Assembly (NCBI GenBank): GCA_964594125.1
Contig: CAZQLL010000006.1
Location: 75,866-139,865, forward strand
Length of the DNA: 64,000 bases
Direction of reading: 5' to 3'
Source: CAVRZJ01 sp964594125
GTDB taxonomy: Bacteria > Acidobacteriota > Thermoanaerobaculia > Thermoanaerobaculales > Thermoanaerobaculaceae
Shown: positions 16,974-28,723 of the stretch, one piece after another
How the letters are laid out: each line of letters begins with the position of its first letter
Numbering within the stretch: the stretch's first letter is position 1
Translations under genes and position numbers: made by a program
Notes under the pieces: model-generated
The model's input: the letters and a program-made list of their open reading frames with translations, nothing else
What the model was told of the DNA's origin: nothing
Database searches by the model: none

Positions 16974-18787
16974 GAACGGCCGCCGGCGGCCGCGAGGCGC
17001 AGCGCGTCGAGACCGGCGCGCGCGCGCACGGCGGAAACCCGTTCCGCGACCCACGCCGGCGCGAGCCGCAGGTACCCGGGACCCATGAGCGACATCGTGA
17101 GGAGCGGCGACCGCTCGCGTTCGGCCTCGGACAGGAGCGCCATCGCCCTGTCGCGCTCACCGACCGCCGCCCACCCGAGCGCCAGAGCGAACGGCGCCAC
17201 GTAGCGTTCCCCGGCGAGGCGCTCGGCGCCGGCGAGCACCTCCCGCGCCGCCTCCTCGCGGCCGGCGCGCACCAGCACGGCAGGGAGCGCCAGCACGCTC
17301 GCCGCCATCCCCGCGCCGAGGGAACGTCGGAGGAGCTCTGCGGCGGCATCGACACGGCCGAGCATGCCGAGCGAGCATCCCATCCAGAAGTTCGCCATCG
17401 GCAGGTCCGGGTCGAGCTCGAGCGCACGTTCGAGCACCGCGACCGCGGCGTCGAACGCCTCGATGCCGACGTACAGGCCGGCCGCCTGGGTGTGCGCGAT
17501 TGCGGACAGCGGCTCCTCCGCGACCAGGTGCCGCGCCGCCTCCTCCACGCGGCGGCGGCGTCCCATGGCGAGGTGGTGGACACCGAACCCGAAGCCGCTC
17601 GTCCAGCTCGGGCGCGGCAACGCGAGCGCCCGCTCGAAGTGGCGGTTGCCGCGCTCCCAGCCCCATTCGGTGTAGTACAGCAGGAGGCCGAGCCAGGCGT
17701 GTGCCCCGGCCAGCGTGTCGTCGAGCTGCACCGCACGCTCGGCAGCCGCCCGTGCCCGGGCGAGGCCCGGCGTGACCGGCACCATTCCCCACAGCCCCAT
17801 GACGCCGAACGTCTCCGCGATCGCCGCGTGCGGCTCGGCGTACCGCGCGTCGAGAGCGATCGCCCGCTCGAGGTGCGCCACTGCCGCCTGCAGCTCGCCC
17901 GGACGCCGGCGATTGAGAAGATGCCGGCCGCGCAGGTAGTGGTCGTACGCCTCGCGGCTCGCCGTGCCGCTGCCGGCGAGACGCGTCGCCTCGCCGTCGA
18001 GAAGGCGGACCTTCAGGTTCCTCACCACCGCCTCGGCGATCGCGTCCTGGATGGCGAAGACGTCCTCGTCGGCGCGGTCGAAGCGCTCGGACCACAGGTG
18101 CATCCCGTCCGCGACGTCGACGAGCTGCGCGGTGACGCGCAGGCGCCCCGCGGCCTTGCGGACGCTCCCTTCGAGCACCGCGCCGACGCCGAGACGGCGG
18201 CCGATCTCCCGCACGTCCTCGCGCCTTCCCTTGAACGCGAACGACGAGGTGCGCGCCGCCACCTTGAGTCCGCCGAGCTGCGCCAGCGCGTTGATCAGCT
18301 CCTCCGCGATGCCGTCGCACAGGTACTCCTGGTCGCCCTCGGCGCTCATGTCGGCGAACGCGAGCACCGCGACGCTCGGGACCGCGGCCGGGAGCAGCGC
18401 CTGTCCCGGGCGGGGCGGCGCCGCCCGCACCGGCTCCGCGGCGACCGGCGCGACGGGGGCGACGACGCGATACCCGCGCTTGGAGATGGTCTCGATGAAG
18501 CGCGGCTGCCGCGGCGAGTCGCCGAGCACCCGCCGCAGCTCCGCCACCGCGTGGGAGAGCGTCGCGTCGGCGACGAACTGCCGCCGCCACACCGCCTCGA
18601 GGAGCTCTTCGCGCGGCACCACGCGCCCGGCGCGGGCGGCAAGGTAGGCGAGCACGTCCATGGTCCGCGGCTCGAGCTGCACCGTGCGACCGCCCCCCGA
18701 AACGCGGTTGAGGCTCGGCTCGACCAGCCACTCGCCGAGCTGGAAGCTGTTCGCACCGCGTTCATCCGGCGCAAGTTCCGGCGGCAT
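16970..18787 (-). CDS. Winged-helix (OmpR/CadC-type) regulator with TolB-like and TPR domains
   Basis: 605 aa from the ATG at 18787; an upstream ATG at 18907 would add 40 residues without a domain. Residues about 15-110 form an OmpR-type winged helix (FQLGEWLVEPSLNRVSGGG, VQLEPRTMDVLAYLA, ETISKRGYRV). Residues about 150-275 match the TolB-N-like domain often joined to it (SVAVLAFADMS, LCDGIAEELINAL, GRRLGVGAVLEGSVRK, LVDVADGMHLWSERFDR). The rest is TPR-like helical pairs. No phosphoacceptor receiver or membrane helix is present, so it is probably a cytosolic one-component regulator, a type expanded in Acidobacteriota. TATACT ends 9 nt before the ATG, consistent with a leaderless mRNA. Confidence 0.88.
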   Translation of the reverse strand: MPPELAPDERGANSFQLGEWLVEPSLNRVSGGGRTVQLEPRTMDVLAYLAARAGRVVPREELLEAVWRRQFVADATLSHAVAELRRVLGDSPRQPRFIETISKRGYRVVAPVAPVAAEPVRAAPPRPGQALLPAAVPSVAVLAFADMSAEGDQEYLCDGIAEELINALAQLGGLKVAARTSSFAFKGRREDVREIGRRLGVGAVLEGSVRKAAGRLRVTAQLVDVADGMHLWSERFDRADEDVFAIQDAIAEAVVRNLKVRLLDGEATRLAGSGTASREAYDHYLRGRHLLNRRRPGELQAAVAHLERAIALDARYAEPHAAIAETFGVMGLWGMVPVTPGLARARAAAERAVQLDDTLAGAHAWLGLLLYYTEWGWERGNRHFERALALPRPSWTSGFGFGVHHLAMGRRRRVEEAARHLVAEEPLSAIAHTQAAGLYVGIEAFDAAVAVLERALELDPDLPMANFWMGCSLGMLGRVDAAAELLRRSLGAGMAASVLALPAVLVRAGREEAAREVLAGAERLAGERYVAPFALALGWAAVGERDRAMALLSEAERERSPLLTMSLMGPGYLRLAPAWVAERVSAVRARAGLDALRLAAAGGRS

Positions 18788-18796
18788 CGTGAGAGC

Positions 18797-18802
18797 AGTA
18801 TA
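18797..18802 (-). promoter_or_regulatory. Start-proximal -10 box (TATACT) of the winged-helix regulator
   Basis: A 5/6 match to TATAAT 9 nt before the chosen ATG; no good -35 is present. The spacing places the transcription start at or next to the start codon. Confidence 0.4.
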
Positions 18803-18928
18803 GTGCGCACCGGTCAAGGGGCGGAACGGCAGCACGCGGCCCTCGCCTGCCGGCTCCCGCATCTCCTGCGCCGCCGCTGCCGCGACACGGTTCGGGACCC
18901 TCGCCATGGCTCACCCCCGCGCCTCGGC

Positions 18929-18952
18929 CCCGGGGCGGCAACCCGCCCCGGG
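18929..18952 (-). terminator. Perfect 10-bp hairpin after the propeller gene
   Basis: CCCGGGGCGG/CCGCCCCGGG with a 4-nt loop, 21 nt after the stop of the gene ending at 18973. No U-tract follows on the minus strand, so termination may be inefficient or factor-assisted. Confidence 0.5.
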
Positions 18953-18972
18953 ACCGGACCGCCGGGCGCCGT

Positions 18973-21354
18973 CTACCTGGCCGGGATGTGGATCGGGCCG
19001 CCCGAGGCGTTGTCGACCACCGAGGCGTAGGCGAAGTAGCGGGCGCCGGGGGTGCTCGACGTCACGACGGCGTACGCATCGTCGATCGCGTTCAGCGCGG
19101 CGGCGCTCACCGCCGGCGATGCCAGATGGTTGAACACGTCGTTCTCCTGGACGTGCGCGTAGGGGGCGAGCGAGAGGGTGGTGTCGCCGACATGGGTGCC
19201 GTCGCCCTTGAACAGGCTCACCGCCACCTCGATCGGCGCGCCGGCGGCGTTGACGGCGCCGATGTTGGTGCGCCTCGTGCCGGAGTTCGTGAGGTGGACG
19301 ATCCTCGCCTCCTGGCCGGCGGCGAGCGCCGCGCTCTCCGCCAGGCCCTCGACAAGCTGGCCCGTCCAGCGGCCGCCCTTCAGGTTGGCGGTGCAGGCCG
19401 TCACCAGCAGGTCGCCGTCGTACGACGTGACGCGCAGGGCGCCGGTGCCGGCGAACGCGAACATCGTATCGAGCGCGTCCGCGTAGCGCGCGCTCCTGCC
19501 TCCCTCGAGCGCGAACGACCGAGCGGCCGGAGAGGTGTTCGCCCTGCCGGTCTCGAGCAGCTCGACCACGTACGTCGCCTGCACCGTGCCGGGGTTGTGG
19601 ATGCCGAGCTCGGTTGTCCACGTGCTGCCCCCGAACCCCGTACGGTGCGCCGCCGCTGCCACGTAGCTGGTGCGCGGCACGAAGCGGTAGACGGCGTTGG
19701 CGAGCTCGGCGGTCACGTAGAGCGCGCCGTCGTGGCCGACCGCCACGCCGTTGACGAACCCGAACGGCGGCATGACGCCGAACCCCGCCATGCCGAGCGC
19801 GAGGCCCGACGCGACGGCGCGCACGGCGCCGGTGGCCGGGTCGACGCGGGAAAGGCGCCTGGCGCTCGCCTCGACGACGAGCAGGGTGCCGTCGCGGTCG
19901 ACCGCCATCCCTTCCGGACCCTCGAGCCCGGCGGCGACCGGACGCGGCGGCGCGAGCCGGACGCCGTCCGCGACGAGCTGCCACACCATGCCGCTCGCCC
20001 AGTCGCTCACCCACAGGTCGTCGGCGGTGGCCGCCAACCCGACCGGCACGAAGATGCTCATCGACGCGTCGGCGAGCGTGGTGCGGCCGCCGGCGCCCGC
20101 CCGCGTCACCTTCGCCTCGCCCGCCGCCGTGCCCAGCTCGACGACGACGAGGTCGCCCTGGAACGAGACGGCGTTGATCGGCATGTTGAAGTCGCGGTAG
20201 TCCTCCACGACCGCCCCGGTGGCCGCGTCGAGCACCTGCACCGCGGGCGCGGGGAAGAACACGGCGGTGACGAGCCTGTCCCCGGCGGCGGCCGCCGCCG
20301 ATGCGCCGCCGAACGCCGGCGGGGGCATGAACAGGGAGCGCAGCGTCGAGCGCAGCGCGCCGGTGGCCGTGTCGTACTCCCGCATGCCGAGCATGTTCGG
20401 CACGAACAGCGACTCGCCGCCCGGGCGCTGGAGCACCGCCGGCGCCGACGGCATGATCAGCCCCCCCGGGAGCAGCGTGCGCAGCGTCCCGTCAGCCAGC
20501 ACCTCGGCGACGATGCCGTCGGAGTAGCTCGACACGAACAGCCGGTCGCCGGGACCGATGGCCACGTTGTCGATCCCGAAGTCGAGGTGCGCGATCAGCG
20601 CGCGGCTGCCATCCGCGGGATCGACGCGGTAGAGGTTGCCGAGCGGCCGGTCGTTGACGATCAGCTTGCCGGCGGAGTCGAACTTGGCGGTGAACGGCGC
20701 CGCGAAGCCTGTCGCCACCGGCTCGAGGGTGGCCGGGGAACGGGTCACGTCGATCCTGACGATCTGCCCTCCGAGCACGCTGGCCCCGTACAGCTTCCCG
20801 TCGGGGCCGAACTCGATCCCCTTCAGCCATCCGAGGTTCTGCAGCACCGGCCGGGGCGGGTCGGCGAGCTCCGGGTCGAGCTCGAACAGCGCGTCGGCCC
20901 ACCAGCACACGGAGACGTAGAGGCGCCCGTCGGCGGCGCGCGCCAGCGGGTTGACGCCGGGGGCGACCATCTGGTGCGAGACGGTCCCGTCGGGCTTGCG
21001 CCGGCCGACGTTGCCGGTGAACATCTCGCTCCAGTACAGCGAGCCGTCGGCGCCGAACCCGACATCCTCCGGACCCACGACCCCCTGCTCCGGCCCGAGG
21101 AGCCCGATCATCTGGCCGGTCTCCGGGTGGAGCACGACGACTCCGGGCCCGAACGAGGCGACGTAGAGCATCCCGTCCGGGCCGAAGCGCAGGCCGAACG
21201 CGCCGGGCAGCGGCGCCCCCGGGACGAACACGTCGGCCGGCCCGGCGGCATCAAGTGGCACGGCCAGGGCCGCGAGGAACGCTGCGGCGACCGCGAGCGC
21301 CCGACGCAAGGGAGCGCGGACGTGCCGGGTTCGAGTGAAGGGTGTGCAGATCAT
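18973..21354 (-). CDS. Secreted SMP-30/NHL-type beta-propeller protein with shared C-terminal domain
   Basis: 793 aa. The ATG at 21354 has AGGAGG 9 nt upstream and begins a signal peptide (RRALAVAAAFLAALAVPLDA). Residues about 30-560 are propeller blades with recurring FGPDGMLYVASF, FGADGSLYWSE, AADGRLYVS, FGPDGKLYGAS, AVGHDGALYVT. The last about 210 residues form another domain (AAHRTGFGGSTWTTELGIHNPG ... RTNIGAVN ... YFAYASVVDNASGGPIHIP) that occurs twice more in the protein at 46864-50877. The domain has no name that I know. Likely periplasmic or surface-exposed; ligand unknown. Confidence 0.85.
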   Translation of the reverse strand: MICTPFTRTRHVRAPLRRALAVAAAFLAALAVPLDAAGPADVFVPGAPLPGAFGLRFGPDGMLYVASFGPGVVVLHPETGQMIGLLGPEQGVVGPEDVGFGADGSLYWSEMFTGNVGRRKPDGTVSHQMVAPGVNPLARAADGRLYVSVCWWADALFELDPELADPPRPVLQNLGWLKGIEFGPDGKLYGASVLGGQIVRIDVTRSPATLEPVATGFAAPFTAKFDSAGKLIVNDRPLGNLYRVDPADGSRALIAHLDFGIDNVAIGPGDRLFVSSYSDGIVAEVLADGTLRTLLPGGLIMPSAPAVLQRPGGESLFVPNMLGMREYDTATGALRSTLRSLFMPPPAFGGASAAAAAGDRLVTAVFFPAPAVQVLDAATGAVVEDYRDFNMPINAVSFQGDLVVVELGTAAGEAKVTRAGAGGRTTLADASMSIFVPVGLAATADDLWVSDWASGMVWQLVADGVRLAPPRPVAAGLEGPEGMAVDRDGTLLVVEASARRLSRVDPATGAVRAVASGLALGMAGFGVMPPFGFVNGVAVGHDGALYVTAELANAVYRFVPRTSYVAAAAHRTGFGGSTWTTELGIHNPGTVQATYVVELLETGRANTSPAARSFALEGGRSARYADALDTMFAFAGTGALRVTSYDGDLLVTACTANLKGGRWTGQLVEGLAESAALAAGQEARIVHLTNSGTRRTNIGAVNAAGAPIEVAVSLFKGDGTHVGDTTLSLAPYAHVQENDVFNHLASPAVSAAALNAIDDAYAVVTSSTPGARYFAYASVVDNASGGPIHIPAR

Positions 21355-21632
21355 GGTCACGATCCTCCTGCGACTCATCATCGGCACGGTGGAGTGGAGA
21401 GTCCTGAGGAGTGGATGCCGTCTCGGTGGGGAACATGTGGGGAGCACTGCGCCGGGGAGAGCGCCATGGCCGTCCAGCGATCTCCGACGACGACGGCCGG
21501 GCCACGGGTCTCTCGCAGCGCCCGCACGCCGCACTCCGGGTCGCCGATCGAGCGCTTCGACCAGCGGGTCTGACCGCCCCGAGCGCGCCCCCGGGCGGTG
21601 GCGCCCGGCGGCAGCGCCCTCGGCGGCCGAGC

Positions 21633-24224
<2,592 letters not shown>

Positions 24225-24322
24225 GATGATACGTGGTCCGTGGGCGGGGATCGGTGGGCGGGGGTTGCGATCGGCGGGGCGCCGCGTCTGCGCGCTCCCC
24301 CGGGCCGCGACGGCGCCGGCGC

Positions 24323-25021
24323 TCAGGGGCAGCTCGGGCTCAGCCTGGTGAACACTTGGCAGGCTGCGGGGTCGTTGGCCGACTTGCACGCCCCCAGGGC
24401 CGCGCAGCGGTTGGCGGTGAGGTCCTGGTAGACCCGGCAGGCGGTGTCGAGGCCGCTGCAGTCGATCACCCCGCAGCGCTCGTCGTCGGCCGGCGTCGCC
24501 GTACAGCGTCCGTTGCCGTCGCACGCCGCGCAGATCCCGCACGGCGTCCCGACGTCGGGAAACGCACACTGGCCGCCGTAGCAGGCGCCGCCGCACGCCG
24601 GAGAACCGCCGATCGCCACCTGGCACGCCCGCCGCGGGTCGAGGCCGTCGGGCACCGCGGTGCAGATTCCCACGTGCCCGGGCAGCGCGCAGGAGCGGCA
24701 GTTGCCGTCGCACTTCCGGTCGCAGCAGATCCCGTCGAAGCAGGCGCCGCTCTCGCAGTCGCGGTCGACCTTGCACGGAATCCCCGCAAACGGGGTGGGG
24801 GGCGGCGTGGGAGTCGGCACGAGCTTGACCACCTGCCCGCCCGCCCTGGCGGAAGCGACCGGCGCCGCCGCGGCAGGCGGGGTCGGCGTCGGCGCCGGTG
24901 TCGGTTGTGCGAGCGCCGGCAGCGGTCGCGTGGCGGGTTTCGTCCGGGGCGCCTGGGCCGAGGCCGTGACGGCCGCTGCAAGTACTGCGAGGATCGTGAC
25001 CGCTACAGGAGCGTTCCGCAT
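24323..25021 (-). CDS. Secreted cysteine-rich protein
   Basis: 232 aa from the ATG at 25021, preceded by GGGAGG, with a signal peptide (MRNAPVAVTILAVLAAAVTASA). A Pro/Thr/Ala-rich linker (about 25-75) leads to a disulfide-rich domain: CKVDRDCESGACFDGICCDRKCDGNCRSCALPG, CGGACYGGQC, CGICAACDGNGRC (quoted in parts). Similar Cys-rich modules occur in myxobacterial extracellular proteins. Upstream of the kinase gene; no function can be assigned. Confidence 0.82.
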   Translation of the reverse strand: MRNAPVAVTILAVLAAAVTASAQAPRTKPATRPLPALAQPTPAPTPTPPAAAAPVASARAGGQVVKLVPTPTPPPTPFAGIPCKVDRDCESGACFDGICCDRKCDGNCRSCALPGHVGICTAVPDGLDPRRACQVAIGGSPACGGACYGGQCAFPDVGTPCGICAACDGNGRCTATPADDERCGVIDCSGLDTACRVYQDLTANRCAALGACKSANDPAACQVFTRLSPSCP

Positions 25022-25145
25022 CGCCGCCTCCCGCCTGCTGCGGCAGAGCACGAGCACCGGCAGACCACCATCCCGGCGGCCCGGCGCCGGACCCCTCTGT
25101 CGCGCCTCGGCATCGCCTTGACTCCGATTCGCCGTGTCTCGCTTC

Positions 25146-25174
25146 AGAGTATGCCGCCGGTCAGCGACTGGCAA
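25146..25174 (-). promoter_or_regulatory. Candidate sigma70 promoter for the Cys-rich protein/kinase genes
   Basis: Minus strand TTGCCA (25174-25169), 17-nt spacer, TACTCT (25151-25146): 5/6 and 3-4/6 matches at ideal spacing, about 125 nt before the ATG at 25021. The only such pair in this 219-bp spacer. Confidence 0.45.
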
Positions 25175-25240
25175 GTACGTTCCGGGTCGCAAACGCTGTC
25201 GTCGGCAGCGCTGGCGGCGCCCCGGGCCGCCCGTCCCGTG

Positions 25241-26452
25241 CTACCCCTTCGGTAGCGCCTCGTGCTCCGCCGCTGGGAGCGCGCCGGGGCCGGCGCCGGT
25301 GATGCCCTCCAGGCGCTCGCCGACCCTGCCGGCGATCTTGGACGACTCCTCGTACTGTTTCACGGCGTTGCCGAGATGGGTGCCGACGAGCTGAAAGACC
25401 TTCTCGAAGCGCGAGAACTCCTTCTGCAGCTTGCCCAGCTCCTCCATGATCTCGCGCGCCTGGGCCTCGACCTGCATCCCCTTGAGGCCGGTCGCGATCG
25501 TCTGCAGGTACGCGTAGAACGAGTTGGGCGAGACGGGCACCACGCGACGAGCCATCGCGTAGTTGAGCAGCGAGCCCTCGCTGCCGAGCGCGTCGTCGCG
25601 CACGATCACCTCGTAGTAGACGTTCTCCGCCGGGATGAACATGAGCGCGAACTCGTAGGTGCCTTCGCCCGGTCGGATGTACTTCGCGGCGATCTCGTCG
25701 ATGCGGCCCTTGACCGACCGCTCGAACTCCCGGCGCCGCGCCCTGCGGGCGTCGTCGGCGTCCGCCGCGAGCATGCGCTGGAACGCCTCGAGCGGGAACT
25801 TGGCGTCGACCGGGACGAGGTGATCGCGCAGGCGGATCGCCGCATCGACGATCTGGCCGTCGGCGAAGCGGTGCTGGAGGCTCCAGAACGCCGGCGGCAG
25901 CACCTGCCGCAGGAACTCCTCGAGCTGCGCCTCGCCGAGGTTGCCGCGCAGCTTCGGCGCCTTGAGGATCCCCTGCAGTTCGTTGATCTCGCGCCCCAGC
26001 GCCTCCATGCGGGCGGCCATCTCGGCGACCTGGCCGAGCTGGCCGCGCACCTCGCCGAACACCTTGGTCGCACCCTCGAACTGCTGGCCGAACGTCTGCT
26101 GCGAGGCGGAGAGCTGCGCGTTGACCGCGCCGACCAGGCCCTCGAGCTGCTGCGACAACGTCCTGCGCGTCTCTTCGAGGCGCGTCTGCAGGGCCTCCCC
26201 GGTGGCGGACTGCTCGCCGCGCACCTGCTGGCCGAGGTCGCCGAGCGCCTGGTGGACGCGGTCGATGATGTCGCGCAGGCCGGCGCCGACGCGGTCCGCG
26301 GCGCCGTTCTGCGCCGCCGCGAGCTCGGCGCGCACGCTCGCCAGCTCCGCGCGCAGCGCCCGCTCGTGGCGAGGGGCCATGCCGAGCTGGAACAGCACCA
26401 CCGCCAGCACCACGCCGACGAGCACCGCCACCACGATCAAGAGCGTTTCCAT
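25241..26452 (-). CDS. rmuC: DNA recombination protein RmuC
   Basis: 403 aa. N-terminal membrane anchor (METLLIVVAVLVGVVLAVVLFQLG), then a long coiled coil (about 30-160), then the RmuC nuclease-like core: GNLGEAQLEEFLRQVLPP, LRDHLVPVDAKFPLEAFQRML, FALMFIPAENVYYEVIV, RVVPVSPNSFYAYLQTI. RmuC limits genome rearrangement between short inverted repeats. The ATG overlaps the plsC-like stop by one base (TGATG), showing translational coupling. Confidence 0.95.
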   Translation of the reverse strand: METLLIVVAVLVGVVLAVVLFQLGMAPRHERALRAELASVRAELAAAQNGAADRVGAGLRDIIDRVHQALGDLGQQVRGEQSATGEALQTRLEETRRTLSQQLEGLVGAVNAQLSASQQTFGQQFEGATKVFGEVRGQLGQVAEMAARMEALGREINELQGILKAPKLRGNLGEAQLEEFLRQVLPPAFWSLQHRFADGQIVDAAIRLRDHLVPVDAKFPLEAFQRMLAADADDARRARRREFERSVKGRIDEIAAKYIRPGEGTYEFALMFIPAENVYYEVIVRDDALGSEGSLLNYAMARRVVPVSPNSFYAYLQTIATGLKGMQVEAQAREIMEELGKLQKEFSRFEKVFQLVGTHLGNAVKQYEESSKIAGRVGERLEGITGAGPGALPAAEHEALPKG

Positions 26453-27297
26453 CACGTCACCCCCGGTCTCGCGCCCTGCGCCCTGCCGTGCACCGCCGGC
26501 CGGTCGCCCGCCGCGAGCCCGAGCAGCGCCCGCAGCGCCGCCTCGGCGGCGGCCGCGAGAGCGCGGCGATCGCGGTGCGGCGGCGCCAGCGGCTCGCCGA
26601 AAACGACCTCCGCCTCGACCTTGCGGCGCGCGGCGAGGCGCAGGAGGTGGTGCAAGAACGGCTCGCCGCGGAACCAGCCGACGACGTCGCGGGTGGCGGC
26701 GGTCACCGGCACGCCGTCGATCGCCGTGTAGCGGATCGCCGCCGGCACGACCGGCGCACCGGCGTCGACCGCGGCCTGGAAGATCCCGGTGCGGAACGGC
26801 AACAGGCCGGCGCCGTCGGTCGAGGTGCCTTCCGGGAACGCGATCACGGTAGCGCCCGCGCGCAGCGCCGCCGCCGCCTGCGCGACGCCGCGGTACCCCG
26901 CGCGGCGGTTGTCGCGGTTGATGAAGACCGTCGCACCCGCCGCCGCCAGTGCCCCGAACAGCGGCCATTCGCGCATGTCGTGGCGCGCTGCGAAGATGCT
27001 CGGGAACAGCCCGCCGATCGTCACGACGTCGGCATACCCGAGGTGATTGGCCACCACCAGCGCACCGGCGGGCGGCAGCGGCCCCGACGAGTGTGCCGCG
27101 ATCCCGAGGCAGCGGGCGCCGAGACGCGCCCAGCGCGAGACGTGCGGGCACGAGAGCGCCCACCGGCGCGGAAAGCCGGCAACGAGGGCGAGCGCGCCGC
27201 GCGCCACCACCAGCCACGAGGCGACCGCGAACGTCCCCAACCGCGCCCACGCACGAAGACGTTTCCCGCCATGCACCGCTTCCTTGTACCACAGCAT
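26452..27297 (-). CDS. PlsC-like 1-acyl-glycerol-3-phosphate acyltransferase
   Basis: 281 aa from the ATG at 27297, preceded by GGAGGGG. Membrane-associated acyltransferase that adds a fatty acid to lysophosphatidic acid or a related lipid. The HX4D motif is in VVANHLGYADVV; the second block FINRDNRR and third block IAFPEGTSTDG are intact. An N-terminal hydrophobic segment (LGTFAVASWLVVARGALALV) anchors it. Coupled to rmuC. Divergent from the DUF1015-serA-serC operon. Confidence 0.9.
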   Translation of the reverse strand: MLWYKEAVHGGKRLRAWARLGTFAVASWLVVARGALALVAGFPRRWALSCPHVSRWARLGARCLGIAAHSSGPLPPAGALVVANHLGYADVVTIGGLFPSIFAARHDMREWPLFGALAAAGATVFINRDNRRAGYRGVAQAAAALRAGATVIAFPEGTSTDGAGLLPFRTGIFQAAVDAGAPVVPAAIRYTAIDGVPVTAATRDVVGWFRGEPFLHHLLRLAARRKVEAEVVFGEPLAPPHRDRRALAAAAEAALRALLGLAAGDRPAVHGRAQGARPGVT

Positions 27298-27342
27298 CCC
27301 GCCCCTCCACCCCGGCAACGGTGCTGCTTCCTCTATTCGCCT

Positions 27343-27388
27343 TCCGATGCCTTGCGCCTGCCCGTACGGACAGGCGCCAGGCATCGGA
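27343..27388. repeat. 46-bp near-perfect palindrome
   Basis: 21 of 23 positions pair between the two arms (mismatches 27353/27378 and 27361/27370), with no unpaired centre; the core is CCGTACGG. It lies between the divergent plsC-like and DUF1015 genes, 45 nt from the first and directly before the CRP-type site. It may be an operator, a cruciform-forming element or a mobile REP-like unit; only one copy was seen in the window. Confidence 0.8.
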
Positions 27389-27404
27389 TGTGATAGATTT
27401 CACA
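27389..27404. promoter_or_regulatory. CRP/FNR-family type operator (TGTGA-N6-TCACA)
   Basis: TGTGATAGATTTCACA is a perfect match to the CRP half-site pattern, rare by chance in such GC-rich DNA. It lies 36 nt upstream of the DUF1015 ATG, a position for activation or repression of the serine operon. No crp-like gene is in the window, so the binding protein is inferred. Confidence 0.6.
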
Positions 27405-27440
27405 GTATGCGCGGGCGCCGCCTGCGCCGGAGGCCCACTC

Positions 27441-28679
27441 ATGTCGGACATCAAGCCGTTCAGTGCGTTGCGGCCGCGCCCTGACCTCGTCGCACGGGTT
27501 GCATCGCCGCCGTACGACGTCATCTCTTCGGACGAGGCGCGCGCCATGGCGGCCGGCAACGAGTACTCCTTCCTGCACGTCGGCAAGCCGGAGATCGACC
27601 TGCCGCCGACGGTCGACCTGTACGACGACCGGGTGTACGCCAAGGGTGTCGCCAACCTGCGCCGGATGATCGCCGAGGGGGTGTTCATCCGCGAGCCGCG
27701 GCCGGCGTACTACGTCTACCAGCAGCGCATGGGCGACCACGTGCAGGCCGGCCTGGTGTGCGCGGCGTCGTGCGAGGAGTACGCCAACGGGCTGATCAAG
27801 CGCCACGAGCACACCCGCAAGGACAAGGAGGACGACCGCACCCGCCACGTCCACGAGCAGAACGCCAACGGCGAGCCGGTGTTCTTCACGTTCAGGCAGC
27901 GCGACGACATCGACGCGCTGCTGTCGCAGGTGCGCGCGACCGAGCCGCTGTACGACATCGTCACCGACGACGGCATCGGCCACACCGTGTGGATCGTCCC
28001 GGCGGCGCTCGACGCCGAGGTCACGCGTGCGTTCGCCCGCGTGCCGGCACTGTACGTCGCCGACGGCCACCACCGCACGGCGGCGGCGGCCAGGGTCGGC
28101 CTCGAGCGGCGCGCCGCCAACCCCCGCCACACCGGCGACGAGCCATACAACTACTTCATGGCGGTGTTGTTCCCCCACGACCAGCTCCGCATCATGGACT
28201 ACAACCGGGTGGTCAAGGACCTCGCCGGGCTGCCGCCGAACCGCTTCCTGCAACTCGCGAGCGAGAACTTCACGATCACGCCGACCGACTCGCCGCGGCC
28301 GGCGGCGCCGCGCCAGTTCGGGATGTACCTCGAGGGACGCTGGTACCGACTCGTGGCGAACCCCGGGACGTACCCGGCCGACCACCCCGTGCGCGGCCTC
28401 GACGTCGCGATCCTGCAGGAGAACCTGCTGGCGCCGCTTCTGAACATCCGCGACCCGCGCACCGAAAAGCGCATCGACTTCATCGGCGGCATCCGCGGCC
28501 TGGGCGAGCTCGAGCGCCGCGTGCGCGAGGGTTGGGCGGTCGCGTTCGCGCTCCACCCGACATCGCTCGACCAGCTCATGGCGGTCGCCGACGCCGGCGA
28601 GGTGATGCCGCCGAAGTCCACCTGGTTCGAGCCGAAGCTGCGCTCGGGGCTGCTCGTTCGCACCCTGGACATCTGGTAA
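27441..28679 (+). CDS. DUF1015 family protein, serine-operon associated
   Basis: 412 aa; ATG preceded by GGAGG. Family landmarks: FSALRPRPDLVARVASPPYDVI at the N-terminus, RHEHTRKDKEDDRTRH, FFTFRQRDDIDALL, LYVADGHHRTAAAARV (about residue 205), and IDFIGGI. The DGHHR motif resembles the nucleotide-binding GxHR/GERR motif of ParB/Srx-fold proteins, which include the archaeal serine kinase SerK and SbnI. DUF1015 genes are often next to serA and serC, as here (serA starts 44 nt on). No phosphoserine phosphatase gene is in this operon, so a serine/phosphoserine interconverting role is an attractive inference. No function is established. Confidence 0.9.
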   Translation: MSDIKPFSALRPRPDLVARVASPPYDVISSDEARAMAAGNEYSFLHVGKPEIDLPPTVDLYDDRVYAKGVANLRRMIAEGVFIREPRPAYYVYQQRMGDHVQAGLVCAASCEEYANGLIKRHEHTRKDKEDDRTRHVHEQNANGEPVFFTFRQRDDIDALLSQVRATEPLYDIVTDDGIGHTVWIVPAALDAEVTRAFARVPALYVADGHHRTAAAARVGLERRAANPRHTGDEPYNYFMAVLFPHDQLRIMDYNRVVKDLAGLPPNRFLQLASENFTITPTDSPRPAAPRQFGMYLEGRWYRLVANPGTYPADHPVRGLDVAILQENLLAPLLNIRDPRTEKRIDFIGGIRGLGELERRVREGWAVAFALHPTSLDQLMAVADAGEVMPPKSTWFEPKLRSGLLVRTLDIW

Positions 28680-28723
28680 CGCTCTCGCTGCCCGGGGAGT
28701 CCCCCGGGGAAAGGAAGGTGGCC

